Origin: Polyporus tsugae
Taxonomy: Eukaryota > Basidiomycota > Agaricomycetes > Polyporales > Polyporaceae
NCBI GenBank assembly: GCA_024305745.1
Contig: JAHRBS010000002.1
Span: 2,170,001-2,234,000 of the forward strand
DNA: 64,000 bases
Direction: 5' to 3'
The notes below the pieces were generated by a model that did not search any database, had not been told where the DNA came from, and was given only the letters and a program-made list of their open reading frames with translations. Every line of letters begins with the position of its first letter. Positions within the stretch are counted from its first letter, which is position 1. Position numbers and translations under genes: made by a program. Positions 1 to 10,269 of this stretch are shown piece after piece.

Positions 1-870
1 CAGGCGCTCCAGAAAACGCGATGCGTTCGGAAGCTACATAGGCACCAAACCTTATTCTTAGTCCCAATGTCGTAATAACCGAGAGAGCGGAGACTCACCA
101 CAGGCAGAGTGGCGCCGCTAGGATTGCACCGGAGACGTAACTATACATCCGCTCGGCGGGTGGGCGGTCGTTTGAGCACGCCGCTGGCATTCTCATCGCC
201 TGCATTCCGACATAAACGGTGCACAAAACGCCACCGACACCCAAGAACCGGGAGATGCGGGCGCCAAGAACAATGGTGGAGAGAGTGCATCGTGTGCAGG
301 AGCTGGAACAGCACGCCTTGTTAGCACCAACTCGGAACTATCGAAAGCTGTCAACAAGAACGCCTTACTGTCTTCCATCTGCCGCCATCTAACGGCAATG
401 TTGGGTGATTAAAGGCCACGCACTCGGGTTTGAAGTGTTGAACGTCCGGAGCCATCGAACAACCCTTCCCCTCATGCTCAGACGGTCACCCTCGTACACG
501 GGGTTAGAAGCAAGTCGCATAGCATGAAGCTTCTGTGGCGGCCATAAGCGCACACGCCTGCGCATTCATCTGCGTTCCAAGTCGGTCAGCCACGGCTAGG
601 TTTGCATCACAGTCACCGCTTCCGTCAACCTGCGACGCATATCCGCCCAAGTAGCGCTTACTTAGCGCGACATCTCCTGTCCAGCGGCGACCGGAAGGAA
701 CAATCTCCGCGTCATCACCAAAGCCGCGAAACCAACCTGAGTAGGAAACATCATATGCCCGCGCGCGGTCGGCGAATGTCAGCGGTGGAGCCAAATACCG
801 CCCCATTCTTACCCGTACACAAAGGTTCGTCTCTACCACTTCTGCCGAATCACCAAGAACCGCCGTGACA
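1..870. other. No supported gene; 3' flank of the OPT gene
   Basis: I see no recognisable gene here. The longest open frame is a 129-codon reading on the minus strand (504-893). It overlaps the end of the OPT coding sequence and its translation has no family resemblance I recognise. The region is most likely the 3' untranslated region of the transporter plus intergenic sequence cut by the window edge. Confidence 0.5.
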
Positions 871-3540
871 TCAAGCTGCCGGACATCCCCCACACATCCC
901 GTGCCCGCACCCCCAGCAGCTGACCACGCCCACGCCGAACGTCCTTAGAATCAGCGATACAACGCTGACCACTCCCTCGCCCAGCACGAACCCGCTGGCA
1001 ATCACGATCAGCTTGATCCCTCCGCTGTCCCTGCCCACCCGCGTGTAATACACATGCTCGACGATGCCGCCAATGAGACGCGCGAGGGAGAACGACGGGG
1101 TGTTGAGGAACCCGATGGCAAACGCCACCCCCGACGGGATCCACTTGGCGTACGGCCACCCAGCGCGGACCGCATTCGTCTTCGCGGCCGCCACGAGTCC
1201 GAAGAGAATCGCAAAAAGAACCATGAAAGCTCCGCTCTTCTCGGGAAGCTCTCCATCACCTACGACAGAACGTGATGTTAGTCACGGGAAGAGGCGGGGA
1301 AGACCAAATTGTACGTACGGAGGAGCCGCGCGAGACCGAGCCATACGAACGCGGTGGGTGCGGGGAACGAAGGCCCTGGGATCTCGTAGGCGCGTTGGTA
1401 CAACGTGTACGCAGTCGTCGTGACGATAATAGACAAGCACGAGCCGATGAGCTGTCCAAAAAACTGCGCGCGAGGCGAGGCGCGGATGAGGTGTCCCGTC
1501 TTCAAATCCTGCATGAGGTCGCCCGCTCTGCATCACCGCGGACAAAGGAGCCCATCGTAAGCTTGGGTACTGCCCACCTGTGGCGTAAAATAAGGTGCAT
1601 GGACGTACTGCTGTGCCCCGGCTTCTGCGACGCCTCCAGCGATGATATTCGCGACTATGTTTCCCGGCTGGATCCAGGCGAAGAACAACTGGCTGATCTT
1701 CCCCAATCCGCTCACTGGGTTCAGGTCTGTCTCCCCTAGCGCGCGCACGCTGCGCCGCCACAAACGCCGTCGGTCAGCATAACCCTAATGCACGACGACC
1801 AGAACTGCCTGTCGACAAAACTGATAACTGGAACTCACCCAAGGACGCTCAGAATGCCCCCCATAACGAACCCAATCAGGGTCGCCCACGGCTTGATGCC
1901 CTCATCACCAAACACCAGCCACACGAGGGCCGTTCCAAGGACAATGCTTCCCCCCAAACCCCACACAACCCACGACATCGGCACGAGCCTGTCCTCCGTC
2001 TCGACCTCCTTCGTCTCCGGTACCATGTCGTCGCCATCGTCACCCCGGAACGTGCGCCAGACCTTCTTCTGGAACAGCTCAACCACAACGGGGACAAGGG
2101 AGACGACTGAGTCGGAGCACATGATCGCGAGCGAGACCCAGAGGATCCAGCCGCGCGCTCCGACTGTCATGTCGCCGACGGGGCCGGATGCCCACCCCGA
2201 GTACTTGGATAACGGGGAGAGGATGCCCCAGCCGACGAGCATTCCCTACGTTGCGCAAGGCCAAAACTATGAGCGATGAGGTCGCATCAAGGGGGCGACA
2301 GATGCCCATGCTTACGAGGTTCATGCTGAGCGTGGTTGGGAAGCCCATAATGATACCCTGGCCGATGTACGACAAGCTCGGGGTGAACGTCCACATCCAC
2401 TCCGAGGCAAGATACGTCCCGAACAGCGGGATCGTGAACACAACCGGGAAGAAGTACGCGAGCAGCTGCGTTCAATATATGCGTGAAATTCAGCCTCCAA
2501 TACGCATTGTACAAAACGCTCAGAAGACGCACCGTCATGACCCCCGACGCGGCGAAGCTCCACGAGAGTGCATCCCAGCCCTCATGTTCCTCAACGGCAG
2601 TGACCTCCGTCACGTCTGGCCCTAACCCTGAGGTACGGAGCGCGTCGGTTTCTCGCGCAGGGTGAGACGCGATATCAGCGATACCTTCGTCGTCGTTATC
2701 GGTGCTCAACGCGTTGTACCCTCGACGCTGCCGTAAAGAGGTCTCCGGTGGGGGTAACTGGTGGAGGACTGTGATGAGTTGACCGGTGGCCGTCCCCGAG
2801 GGAAAGGCAAGCTGCTCCTCGATGATCTACGAAGAATATAGGTGTATGCACGAGGAGAAGGGCTTGGCGGCACATACCACTTGCTTCCGGAGTGGTGGTG
2901 ACAGGAACACACTGCATAATCACGAGTTCATTTAGAGCAAAGCCCAGTGAAAAGCAAAGCGGGCCGGACGACATACCCGAAGAACGCTACAGCACACGAC
3001 CATCCTACGGCCGCAATCCACGATAAGTGCACCGGCGGTACACCGTCCCGCTCCTCGTCCAACATCCCGAGAGCAGGCAAGATCCCCACAAAGCCTGCGG
3101 CAAGGGGCATCTATCCCGCCGCATACGTCAGCATGCATGAACCTTCCGAACGCATATGATCGCACCGTTCCCGTTGCAACAGCCGTAGTCTGCAACACGA
3201 CGTTCTCTTGTGCGCTCATCGGTTTGCGGAGCAACTTAGACATCAGGAACCCAATCAGGGCAGATTGTAGAGACATCCTGGACGCGTCCCATGTATGAAT
3301 GCCACCGTTGCTGACGGAAGAGGTCCACTTACATGCTAATCCATCCTGTCTGCAGGCCGAAGTAGAGGTTCGTGAAACAAAGGAGACACCCGATGAGAAG
3401 CCCTAGTAATACAGCTCTAATCTGCCATTCCGTGGAAGTAACTCCGCCTCAGCGCGACGCATCCCAAGACTAGAAGGAGAAACATACGGTGAAATCGGCC
3501 TGAGTGCCGTCTAGTGGGGTATCCGCACTGGAACCAGGGG
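871..3540 (-). CDS. OPT-family oligopeptide/metal-chelate transporter (multi-exon)
   Basis: Integral membrane transporter of the oligopeptide transporter superfamily, expected to import small peptides or metal chelates. Joining exons on the minus strand gives family hallmarks in order: FTIRAVLLGLLIG, then LYFGLQTGWISMM (about 3370-3290), SLQSALIGFL, TTAVATGTMPLAAGFVGILPALG (split by an intron of about 58 nt near 3120-3175), GQGIIMGFPT, then the signature FAWIQPGNIVANIIAGGVAEAGAQQ at about 1600-1700, MQDLKTGHLI and a C-terminus rich in membrane segments. The last exon ends in a Cys/Gly-rich tail (VSCWGCGHGMCGGC) with the stop at 871-873. Several GT..AG introns are clear, for example around 3280-3335, 3430-3490 and 1250-1290. 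The first coding exon is unresolved: an in-frame segment is visible to about 3540, but no convincing start codon joins it. I see no disabling change. The YGL114W-like branch fits the GLQTGW motif; substrate is unknown. Confidence 0.88.
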
Positions 3541-4150
3541 TGCGCCTGCGAAGATGCCTTCACGCGCGTACGAAGGTGAGTTCAAGCGATCCTGTTCGCA
3601 CAAAAGGATGCATAGGACGGACCTGAGACAACCAGCAATGCTCATCGTGGACCCGAGTGCGCTGTCATGAGTCGAGTCCGAGATGGGGTCCCAGTCAAGG
3701 CGCAAACCCGAATAAATCGGAGTCCCGGAACAGCTTGCTCAGCACCTCTACCAGACGCCCATGACGCCATCCCTCCATGGCCAGCCGGGTGCCAGCCGTC
3801 GGTTACCAAGTGTTGATCGCGAAATTCACGGAGCTGGGCTTCGCAGGTGAACCCAACACCTCTCAGGATATGAGAAAACAGACTTGTGGAATGTTCATTG
3901 TTGATACAGTGTGGGGATAATACAAGTCCATGCTACGCCGACGTCTGAGATGTCTGGGCGGATGCGGTATATCATAAAGTGTCGAGGGTGTATCATTAAT
4001 CTCTAGTGCCCTGTCCATCCGAGCCTTGTCCATGCAAGGTATCAAAGATCTGGAATCATGAGGAATCATAACAGTCTAATGATGGGTCTCGCAGAGCCGG
4101 CAGCGTGCCATGAATAGATGAGGCTCGTCGGAGGCCTTCTCCGCAGTCCG
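3541..4150. other. Intergenic / unresolved 5' end of the OPT gene
   Basis: The part up to about 3705 probably holds the missing first exon(s) of the transporter, since a minus-strand frame is open there. The rest, to the stop codon of the next gene at 4151, shows nothing I can support. Confidence 0.4.
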
Positions 4151-4895
4151 TCATGCAAATGCGAGCCACACCCCGCCAGTCATGCTAGCACAGAGGGCGA
4201 GTCCTATGCTCACCCACCGCGACTGTACCGACCACCGAGCAATGCCGGCATTGATGACTGCGACGGTGTTGCTGCCGACTGAGCTGCGCCACGTGCTGTA
4301 GTTGAGGATCGTCCCAGGGCTGGCTGTAATCGACCCTCCAGTGGTAGGACCAAACGAAGCGGTGAAAGTGGCTACCACTGCCTCAGTTTGGCCTGCGGAA
4401 GTAGGGCGGGTAAGCTCAGAGGGAAGAAAACAAGCTTTGGATAACCGCACCGTTCGCATCCGTGGTGGTGTAGGTATATATTGTGGGACCGCCAGCAGCC
4501 GTCTGAGGCTGGCCAACGGGCCCTTGGTTGCCCTGTTGAGGAGTCGTAGTTTGTGTCGTCGCTGTCGTGGTAAGTGTCTGTCTGTGTGACCAAGTCAATG
4601 CCTCGCCATAAGCTGCCTAGCCATTCTGTCACACTGCACAGGACGTGAACAGCTCACATGCGCTAGAGACTCACAATGTCTGGGTGGTCGGTAGACCGAG
4701 GTTAGGATCGACGGTGATGACCTCGACGACCGTCTGCCCAGCCCTGGAAGAAAAGCGTGCAAAAGTCAAGTGAGCGTGCGGTACGGAAGCGTCAAATGGA
4801 CGAAGCGCTCACGGATTGATGGTGGTGACCGTCTGTGATTGCACGGAGACAGCGCAAAACGCCAGGACAGCGGCCACAGTTGCGAAGGGTCTCAT
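4151..4895 (-). CDS. Small secreted, probably GPI-anchored Ser/Thr-rich protein
   Basis: Function unknown. The start at 4895 gives a clean signal peptide (MRPFATVAAVLAFCAVSVQS, then QTVTTINP). After an intron comes a short segment reading roughly TVVEVITVDPNLGLPTTQTL, another intron, then a Thr/Gln/Gly-rich stretch (TLTTTATTQTTTPQQGNQG) and IYTYTTTDANG. An intron of about 57 nt (donor GTGCGG after GATGCGAACG, acceptor CGCAG at about 4390) joins this in frame to QTEAVVATFTASFGP. The protein ends in a hydrophobic segment (WVSIGLALCASMTGGVWLAFA) with the stop at 4151-4153. A signal peptide, low-complexity Ser/Thr-rich body and hydrophobic C-terminus is the usual build of fungal GPI-anchored wall proteins. 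Divergently placed from OLA1. No enzymatic domain is visible, and the omega site is not assigned. Confidence 0.72.
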
Positions 4896-5357
4896 CGTGG
4901 AGGGTCGTGTAGGGCAAGATGAGGAGCAGAGCAGGGATGGTGGCCGTCCGAGGAAGAGCGGGGCAGGGTTGCGAACGTCGGCTGCTGCGACTGTGGAGTG
5001 CGGCTGCCTCACCCACTCAGCTCATAATAATATTCTTGGACACTCGCACGAAATATGTCCGGAGTGACCGCATGCCGACGATGCCGATGTCGTGGGAAAG
5101 GTGAGATAGCCGAGAGAGGATATAATTTGAGGCTCCGCCCGAAAGCATGTGGATTTTGGATTTGGTGTGAGGCTCAGGAGGGTGAAAATTCGATGCAGGC
5201 TGATCGATTCCGATGGCTGCAGTCGTTGTCCTCCAGCTTCCTCTCTCCTCGTCTTCACCCTCGGCCCTTTCTCTCTCTCCGCGTGCACATCACCCCGCAC
5301 GACCCCCGTAGGTCTCTCCACGTCTCCAGCGTCCTTGCCGCAAAAAAGAGGAGCGCC
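4896..5357. promoter_or_regulatory. Divergent promoter between the GPI-type gene and OLA1
   Basis: This 462-bp spacer lies between two diverging start codons, so it should carry both promoters. Its OLA1-proximal side (about 5220-5285) is a pyrimidine-rich tract on the plus strand (runs of CTCT and TTCC), a usual feature near transcription starts of strongly expressed basidiomycete genes. I do not see a clear TATA box. Confidence 0.5.
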
Positions 5358-7358
5358 ATGCCTCCCAAGAAGGCTGTTGTAGAGAAGAAGACCCTCCTCG
5401 GCCGGCCAGGAAACAACCTCAAGATCGGTATCGTAGGTCTGTTCAGCCAGTTCGTGCCATCGTCCTCGTAAGTGACCTTGACGCGTCGCCAGGTCTGCCC
5501 AATGTAGGAAAGTCGTCCTTCTTCAACGCCCTCTCCAAGACCGGTCAGTAGCACCAAATTGCGCCCAATATCCAGGTGCTCACACATCCTGCTCAGATCT
5601 TGGAAAGGCCGCCAACTTCCCTTATGCGACCATTAACCCCGAGGTACGTTCAGCGAATTAACACGTCACTACGTCGTAAACACGCGTCCTCAACACCTCC
5701 TCGCCTCTCAGGAAGCGCGTATCCCCGTCCCCGACCCCCGCTTCGATTGGCTCTGCGACACCTACAAGCCCACAAATCGTGTACCTGCACATCTCACCTG
5801 CATTGATATCGCCGGTCTCACCGCCGTACGTCCTGACCTCTCCCTCATAATTCATTCGCTGTACTCACACGTCCGCGCGTAGGGTGCCTCAACAGGTGCT
5901 GGTCTCGGAAACGCCTTCCTCTCCCACGTCCGCGCCGTCGACGGCATCTTCCAGGTCATTCGCGCCTTCGACGACGCCGAGGTCATTCACGTCGAGGGCG
6001 ACGTCGACCCCTGCCGCGACATGGACATCATCTCCACCGAGCTCCGTCTTAAGGACATCGAGTGGGTCGAGAAGCACCTCGAAGGCCTCAAGAAAACCGG
6101 CCGCTCGCTCGGAAGCAACTCCCTCGCCGACAAGGCCCGCAAGGAGGAGATCGCGACCGTGCAGAGGATCTACGACGCGCTGACCAAGGACAACAAGGAC
6201 GTGCGTAAGGTTGACTGGGTTGGCAAAGAGGTGAGTGGCCGCCCTCTGCTCGTTCCTGCTTTTTCTGTTCTTTTCGTAGCCTTAGCTTGTATTGCTTGTG
6301 TGATGATCAAGAGCACCGACGCTCGATTAACCCAGCTCGTCGATGGCGGGAGTAACGCCCCATTATGCCTATGAGATCATGGATTCATCTGACACTTCGT
6401 TCCCTGTTCAACATTCTCCCTCAATACACCATTTGCAACGTATCCGACGCAGTACTGACGGATCCTCTCTTCTAGGTGAATACCCCACCACAGTTCTGAT
6501 TTGATGCATCGCCCTGTAAGATGAAAGAGCCTGGACGGCTCTCAAATTAACTCAGCTCGCCGAGGCGGGAGTAACGCCCTATGCTCATGAGATAACATTA
6601 TATCTGACCCTCCTCGATCCTTCACCGTCCTGTTCTATCGCTTACACTCGTCCCCCTCCAGGTCGACGTCGTCAACGGACTCCAGCTGCTCACCGCCAAG
6701 CCCGTCACGTACCTCGTCAACCTATCTGAGCGGGACTACATCCGCAAGAAGAACAAATGGCTCCCGAAGATCAAGGCCTGGATCGACGAGCACAACTCCG
6801 GCGACCCGCTCATCCCCTTCTCCGTTTCGCTCGAGGAGCGCCTCGCACTCATGGCCTCGGACGAGGAGCGCGCGGAGGAGGAGAAGAACATTGGTGCGAA
6901 CAGCGCGCTCGGCAAGATCACCACCGCCGGCTACGCCTCCCTCGACCTTATTCGCTACTTTACCTGTGGGCCCGTCGAGGTCCGCGCGTGGACGATCCGC
7001 AAGGGGACGAAGGCGCCGCAGGCCGCGGGTGTCATCCAGTGAGCATCGGCGAATTTTTGGGTGGGTGGGGTGCGTTGCGATCCATGCTGACGAACCGTGA
7101 CAGCTCGGACTTCGAGCAGAAGTTCGTCTGTGGCGAGATCATGAGCTACATCGACCTCAAGGAGAACGGGAGCGAAGCCGCCGTCAAGGCCGCCGGCAAG
7201 CTCAAGCAGCAAGGCAAGACCTACGAGAGTACGTCCCCTCCCTCCTCGCTTCCTTGCATCTTCCGTCGCCTTGTCTTTCAATTGGTCACTGACGGACGCG
7301 CATGTGGCATGTTGCAGTGATCGACGGGGACATCGCGTACTGGAAATCGGGCGCATGA
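5358..7358 (+). CDS. OLA1: Obg-like ATPase 1 (YchF/OLA1 family)
   Basis: Cytosolic P-loop NTPase of the YchF/OLA1 subfamily, which hydrolyses ATP rather than GTP and is linked to ribosome function and stress responses. The protein begins MPPKKAVVEKKTLLGRPGNNLKIGIVG. The first intron splits the P-loop, giving GLPNVGKSSFFNAL (G1). Further exons give [25 protein letters not shown], then DIAGLTAGASTGAGLGNAFLSH (G3 DxxG) and VIRAFDDAEVIHVEGDVDP, all strongly conserved in the family. The middle helical region follows, then the C-terminal TGS domain with [46 protein letters not shown]. Stop TGA at 7356-7358. Introns lie at about 5428-5490, 5545-5597, 5643-5710, 5826-5880, 6231-6660, 7040-7103 and 7231-7317. 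The 6231-6660 intron is much longer than the others and holds a duplication. No disabling changes seen. Confidence 0.95.
6300..6655. repeat. Direct duplication inside a long OLA1 intron
   Basis: Two related segments lie about 220 bp apart within one intron. The first (about 6328-6410) contains CAGCTCGTCGATGGCGGGAG followed by TAACGCCCC and ATGAGAT; the second (about 6548-6620) contains CAGCTCGCCGAGGCGGGAGT followed by AACGCCC and ATGAGAT. Each is followed by a similar tail with a TCTGAC..TTC..CCTGTTC pattern. This explains why the intron is about 430 nt when its neighbours are about 60. Confidence 0.7.
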
Positions 7359-8231
7359 ACGGTGCGGGGCGTGGTGTATGCTATCATACCATAGACGGCC
7401 ACCGTTGATTTATCGCATGTCTTGCGGGTGTAGGTTCATGTACAGCAGTGCAATTCAATTCAGCAGCACATAATATCATACATCACTTAACTCCCCTGCG
7501 TAGATAGAGCGGATCGCCTACTTCGTGTACACCTGTTTGGATGAGCGTCTACGCCGCCCCGCAGATCTTATAGCTCCCACATGAATCCTGTTTCTCAAGC
7601 ACACTCCGACGGTGCGTATAATTACAACGTATCCTGCATCTCTCAAGCTGACGGAACACACAGAAATTTACCTAATTGTGCAACCCAGCCGGAACTGTTG
7701 ACAGGGCCTGGTCCTCCGTGACATGCACAGTATCCACTTGACCGCCTGCTGAAACGTAGGGAAGCAGTTCCTAGCCGCCGCCAGCAGTCTCAGTGCGGGT
7801 CTACACTTATCCTACATCCTTGCACGATACGAGCAGGCACCGCGGTAGCGCACCAATGGCGTGCCCCGTTGTGCCCCAAGGGCCTCCTGTTTGAACATGA
7901 TTGGTAGCTCTAGGCGATCAGGTCACACGGCCCACACCCAGTGGACAGGGCCATATCCTCTGGCAGGTATGGACGGGACATTGGTCATGAATTTTTAGCA
8001 TGTTTTTGCCGGCGCTGCGGAGCTGGAAATGGCGGGAGGTCGGATTTCAGAGGACCATCCTACCCATTTCTAATGCATTCAGAGCAACAGCGGAGCAAGA
8101 ACGTCAGTGTCAGCGGAGAAGGAAGCGCGTCCGAAACTCACATATAACTAACACCCCATTTCTTTTCCCCAGACCGTTGTTCTCTAGTCGACGCTCACGT
8201 TTCTCTACCCTACCTGACATCCAACCTGCAA
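7359..8231. other. Intergenic region, OLA1 3' side and MBOAT promoter
   Basis: No gene supported. Open frames on the plus strand before 8232 continue into the MBOAT start region but have no family resemblance. The last ~100 bp are rich in CT/TTC and precede the MBOAT start, as expected for a promoter and 5' leader. Confidence 0.45.
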
Positions 8232-9773
8232 ATGAACCACTCGACAACATCGGTCGGCCAATCCGCTACTGCGTCCTCCGAGCGCGAACCTCTTCCTCCA
8301 TGGTTGCAGACGATTTATCTTTATCTAGTCGTGGCGATTATGATGGCGATCCGCCCCCACCCCTCCATCCGCTTTGTCGTCAGTGCCTTGCTCGCATACG
8401 TCTGCTACCACTCCAGCGTGGGTTGCTCCAAGGCCATCGCCGCCAGCGACTCGCTGGGGGCCTACAGCTGGGGTGCCGCCTTCGCCATAGTCCTCCTCGC
8501 AGTCCCCCTCTTCCTCTGGCTCGACGACCCCATGAAATGGCGATACAGGAACGAAGCCGCGGCGCCGGAGACGTACCCGCTCTGGAAGCGCATCCACTAC
8601 TCCCTGTGCATCATCTGGAACTTCCGCTCGATCGGCTGGAGCACCCAGGTCGACAACGTCCCCCCGCCACCCACGAAGAGCAGGGCGGTGTTCCTCCGGC
8701 AGGCCATCGTCGCTTGGGCGCAGGCCGTGCTCGTCGCGGACCTCGCGCAGACGTACATCCAGCTCCAGCCGCTGTTCGAGCTCCAGGGCACGCCTGCGTT
8801 CCCGACGGGGCTCCGCGGCTACCTCATGTCGTGCGCGTGCCTATTTGCGTACGGCTCGAAGGCGTACGCGAACCTGAGGGTGCGGTACATATCCCTCGCG
8901 ATCGTCTGCGTCGCGGCGGGGCTGCCAGGGACCCCGGGAGATCCGGAGATGTGGCCCGACGCGAACGGGAATTGGTCGGACGCGTACACCGTCCGGCGGT
9001 TCTGGGGGTAAGTCATAGTCGCGCTGCGGTATTATTCGGGCTAGCAGAGGTACACTTTGCTGAACGTGAATTTAAACCGGCCCCTTCTTCTTACAGACGG
9101 ACGTGGCATCAGAACGTTCGACGGGTGAGCCAAAAATGCTGTCTCCTATAAGTGCTATAAACGCTTTGCTCACGACAACTCGGCGCATTAAAAAAAAACG
9201 CACCCATACGTATCGCAACAGCACCTCTCCGCATGCGGCAAGGCGGTCACCTCCGCGCTCGGGTTCAAGAAAGGGTCGAACGCGTCCTCGTACACGCAGC
9301 TCTACACCGCGTTCTTCCTCTCTGGCCTGTTCCACTGCTTCGGCGACCTTGCGGCCGGCGCACGCTTCGGCAAGTCGATGCCCTTCTTCCTCGCGAACGC
9401 CGCCGCTATCACCTTTGAAGACGCCGTCATCGCCGTCGCGCGCCACCTCGGGGTCGGCTCCTATCGCGAGTCCACGGCTAAAACGCAGGGGAAGGAGAAG
9501 GAGAAGGAAAAGGAAAAGGAGGGGCCTCCGCCTCGCTGGGTGCGGATCCTCGGGTACGCCTGGGTGTTCGTGTGGTTCTCGTACTCCCTGCGGCTGTTCG
9601 TCTGGTGGACGATTCCCTTCGGGATGGGGAAGACCAGATCAAACGTCGTGCCATTCTCGGTCGTGCAGACGTTTGCGCCCGACTCTCTGTGGGTACCCTT
9701 TCGTATTCGGTTCCGGACTGAGGCTGAAAAAGAATGTAACTTTAGACTCGACGTCATGAAGGCGTCGTTGTAA
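8232..9773 (+). CDS. MBOAT / wax-synthase-like membrane O-acyltransferase
   Basis: Multi-span membrane protein of the fungal wax synthase-like MBOAT group, expected to transfer an acyl group to a small hydrophobic alcohol; relatives occur in terpenoid and mycotoxin pathways. Exon 1 (8232 to about 9008) starts MNHSTTSVGQ and carries several hydrophobic spans, ending RRFWG. Exon 2 (about 9097-9123) supplies RTWHQNVRR, completing the signature RFWGRTWHQ. A second intron joins to HLSACGKAVTSALGFKKGSN, TAFFLSGLFHCFGDLAAG (with the conserved His of the family) and further membrane segments. A charged linker of alternating Lys/Glu (9490-9520) separates the last spans. The open frame stops at 9771-9773, but a possible GTACCC donor after DSLW (about 9690) means the true C-terminus could differ. 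No pathway partners are adjacent, so the substrate cannot be inferred. Confidence 0.87.
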
Positions 9774-10269
9774 TGGCCGCTCTAAGTCCGGGGGTCATGG
9801 TGTTCTAGTGTCGCAACAGGGACCGCGGTGGCCTCAGTTTTACCTGTCGACTAATCAATGCATACATTCCTAGTTTCAAACTCATCATCACTTGAAGCGA
9901 GCGCCGGACAGCACCGATTGCCTAGATTAATTAGAAGCCGACTCGAAAATTCGACTCGGGCATGGAGAGTTACGGACTTTTGCAATATTTTAAAACCTGT
10001 TGCGACCCTCCTCGTCCTCGCATTCTCGTCTCATGATCCAGCCATAACGTATAAACGTACATACACGCAGAGAACTGACCCTGCCCAAATGAATATACAA
10101 CACGATCCCGCGTCTAATAGTTGGAATGCAATGCATGTATGCCCAGCATGCTACCCGCGGTCCCCACAACAGCGCGTCCCCAGGACGCCACTCGCGGTGC
10201 CCAGCCTGAGCCTGCCCGTTTTCAACTTCAACCAACGGTCCCCGCCGCCGGCCCACTCCCTCTCCACTA
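9774..10269. other. Convergent 3' intergenic region
   Basis: This lies between the convergent MBOAT (+) and DUF6534 (-) genes. It should contain two 3' untranslated regions. Nothing else is supported. Confidence 0.45.

Noticed and set aside
504..893. 129-codon minus-strand open frame
   Set aside because: It overlaps the end of the OPT coding sequence and has no recognisable motif; GC-rich DNA gives such frames by chance.
8000..9151. 383-codon frame overlapping the MBOAT gene
   Set aside because: Its protein is Arg/Pro-rich frame shadow; the membrane protein in the other frame carries the family motifs.
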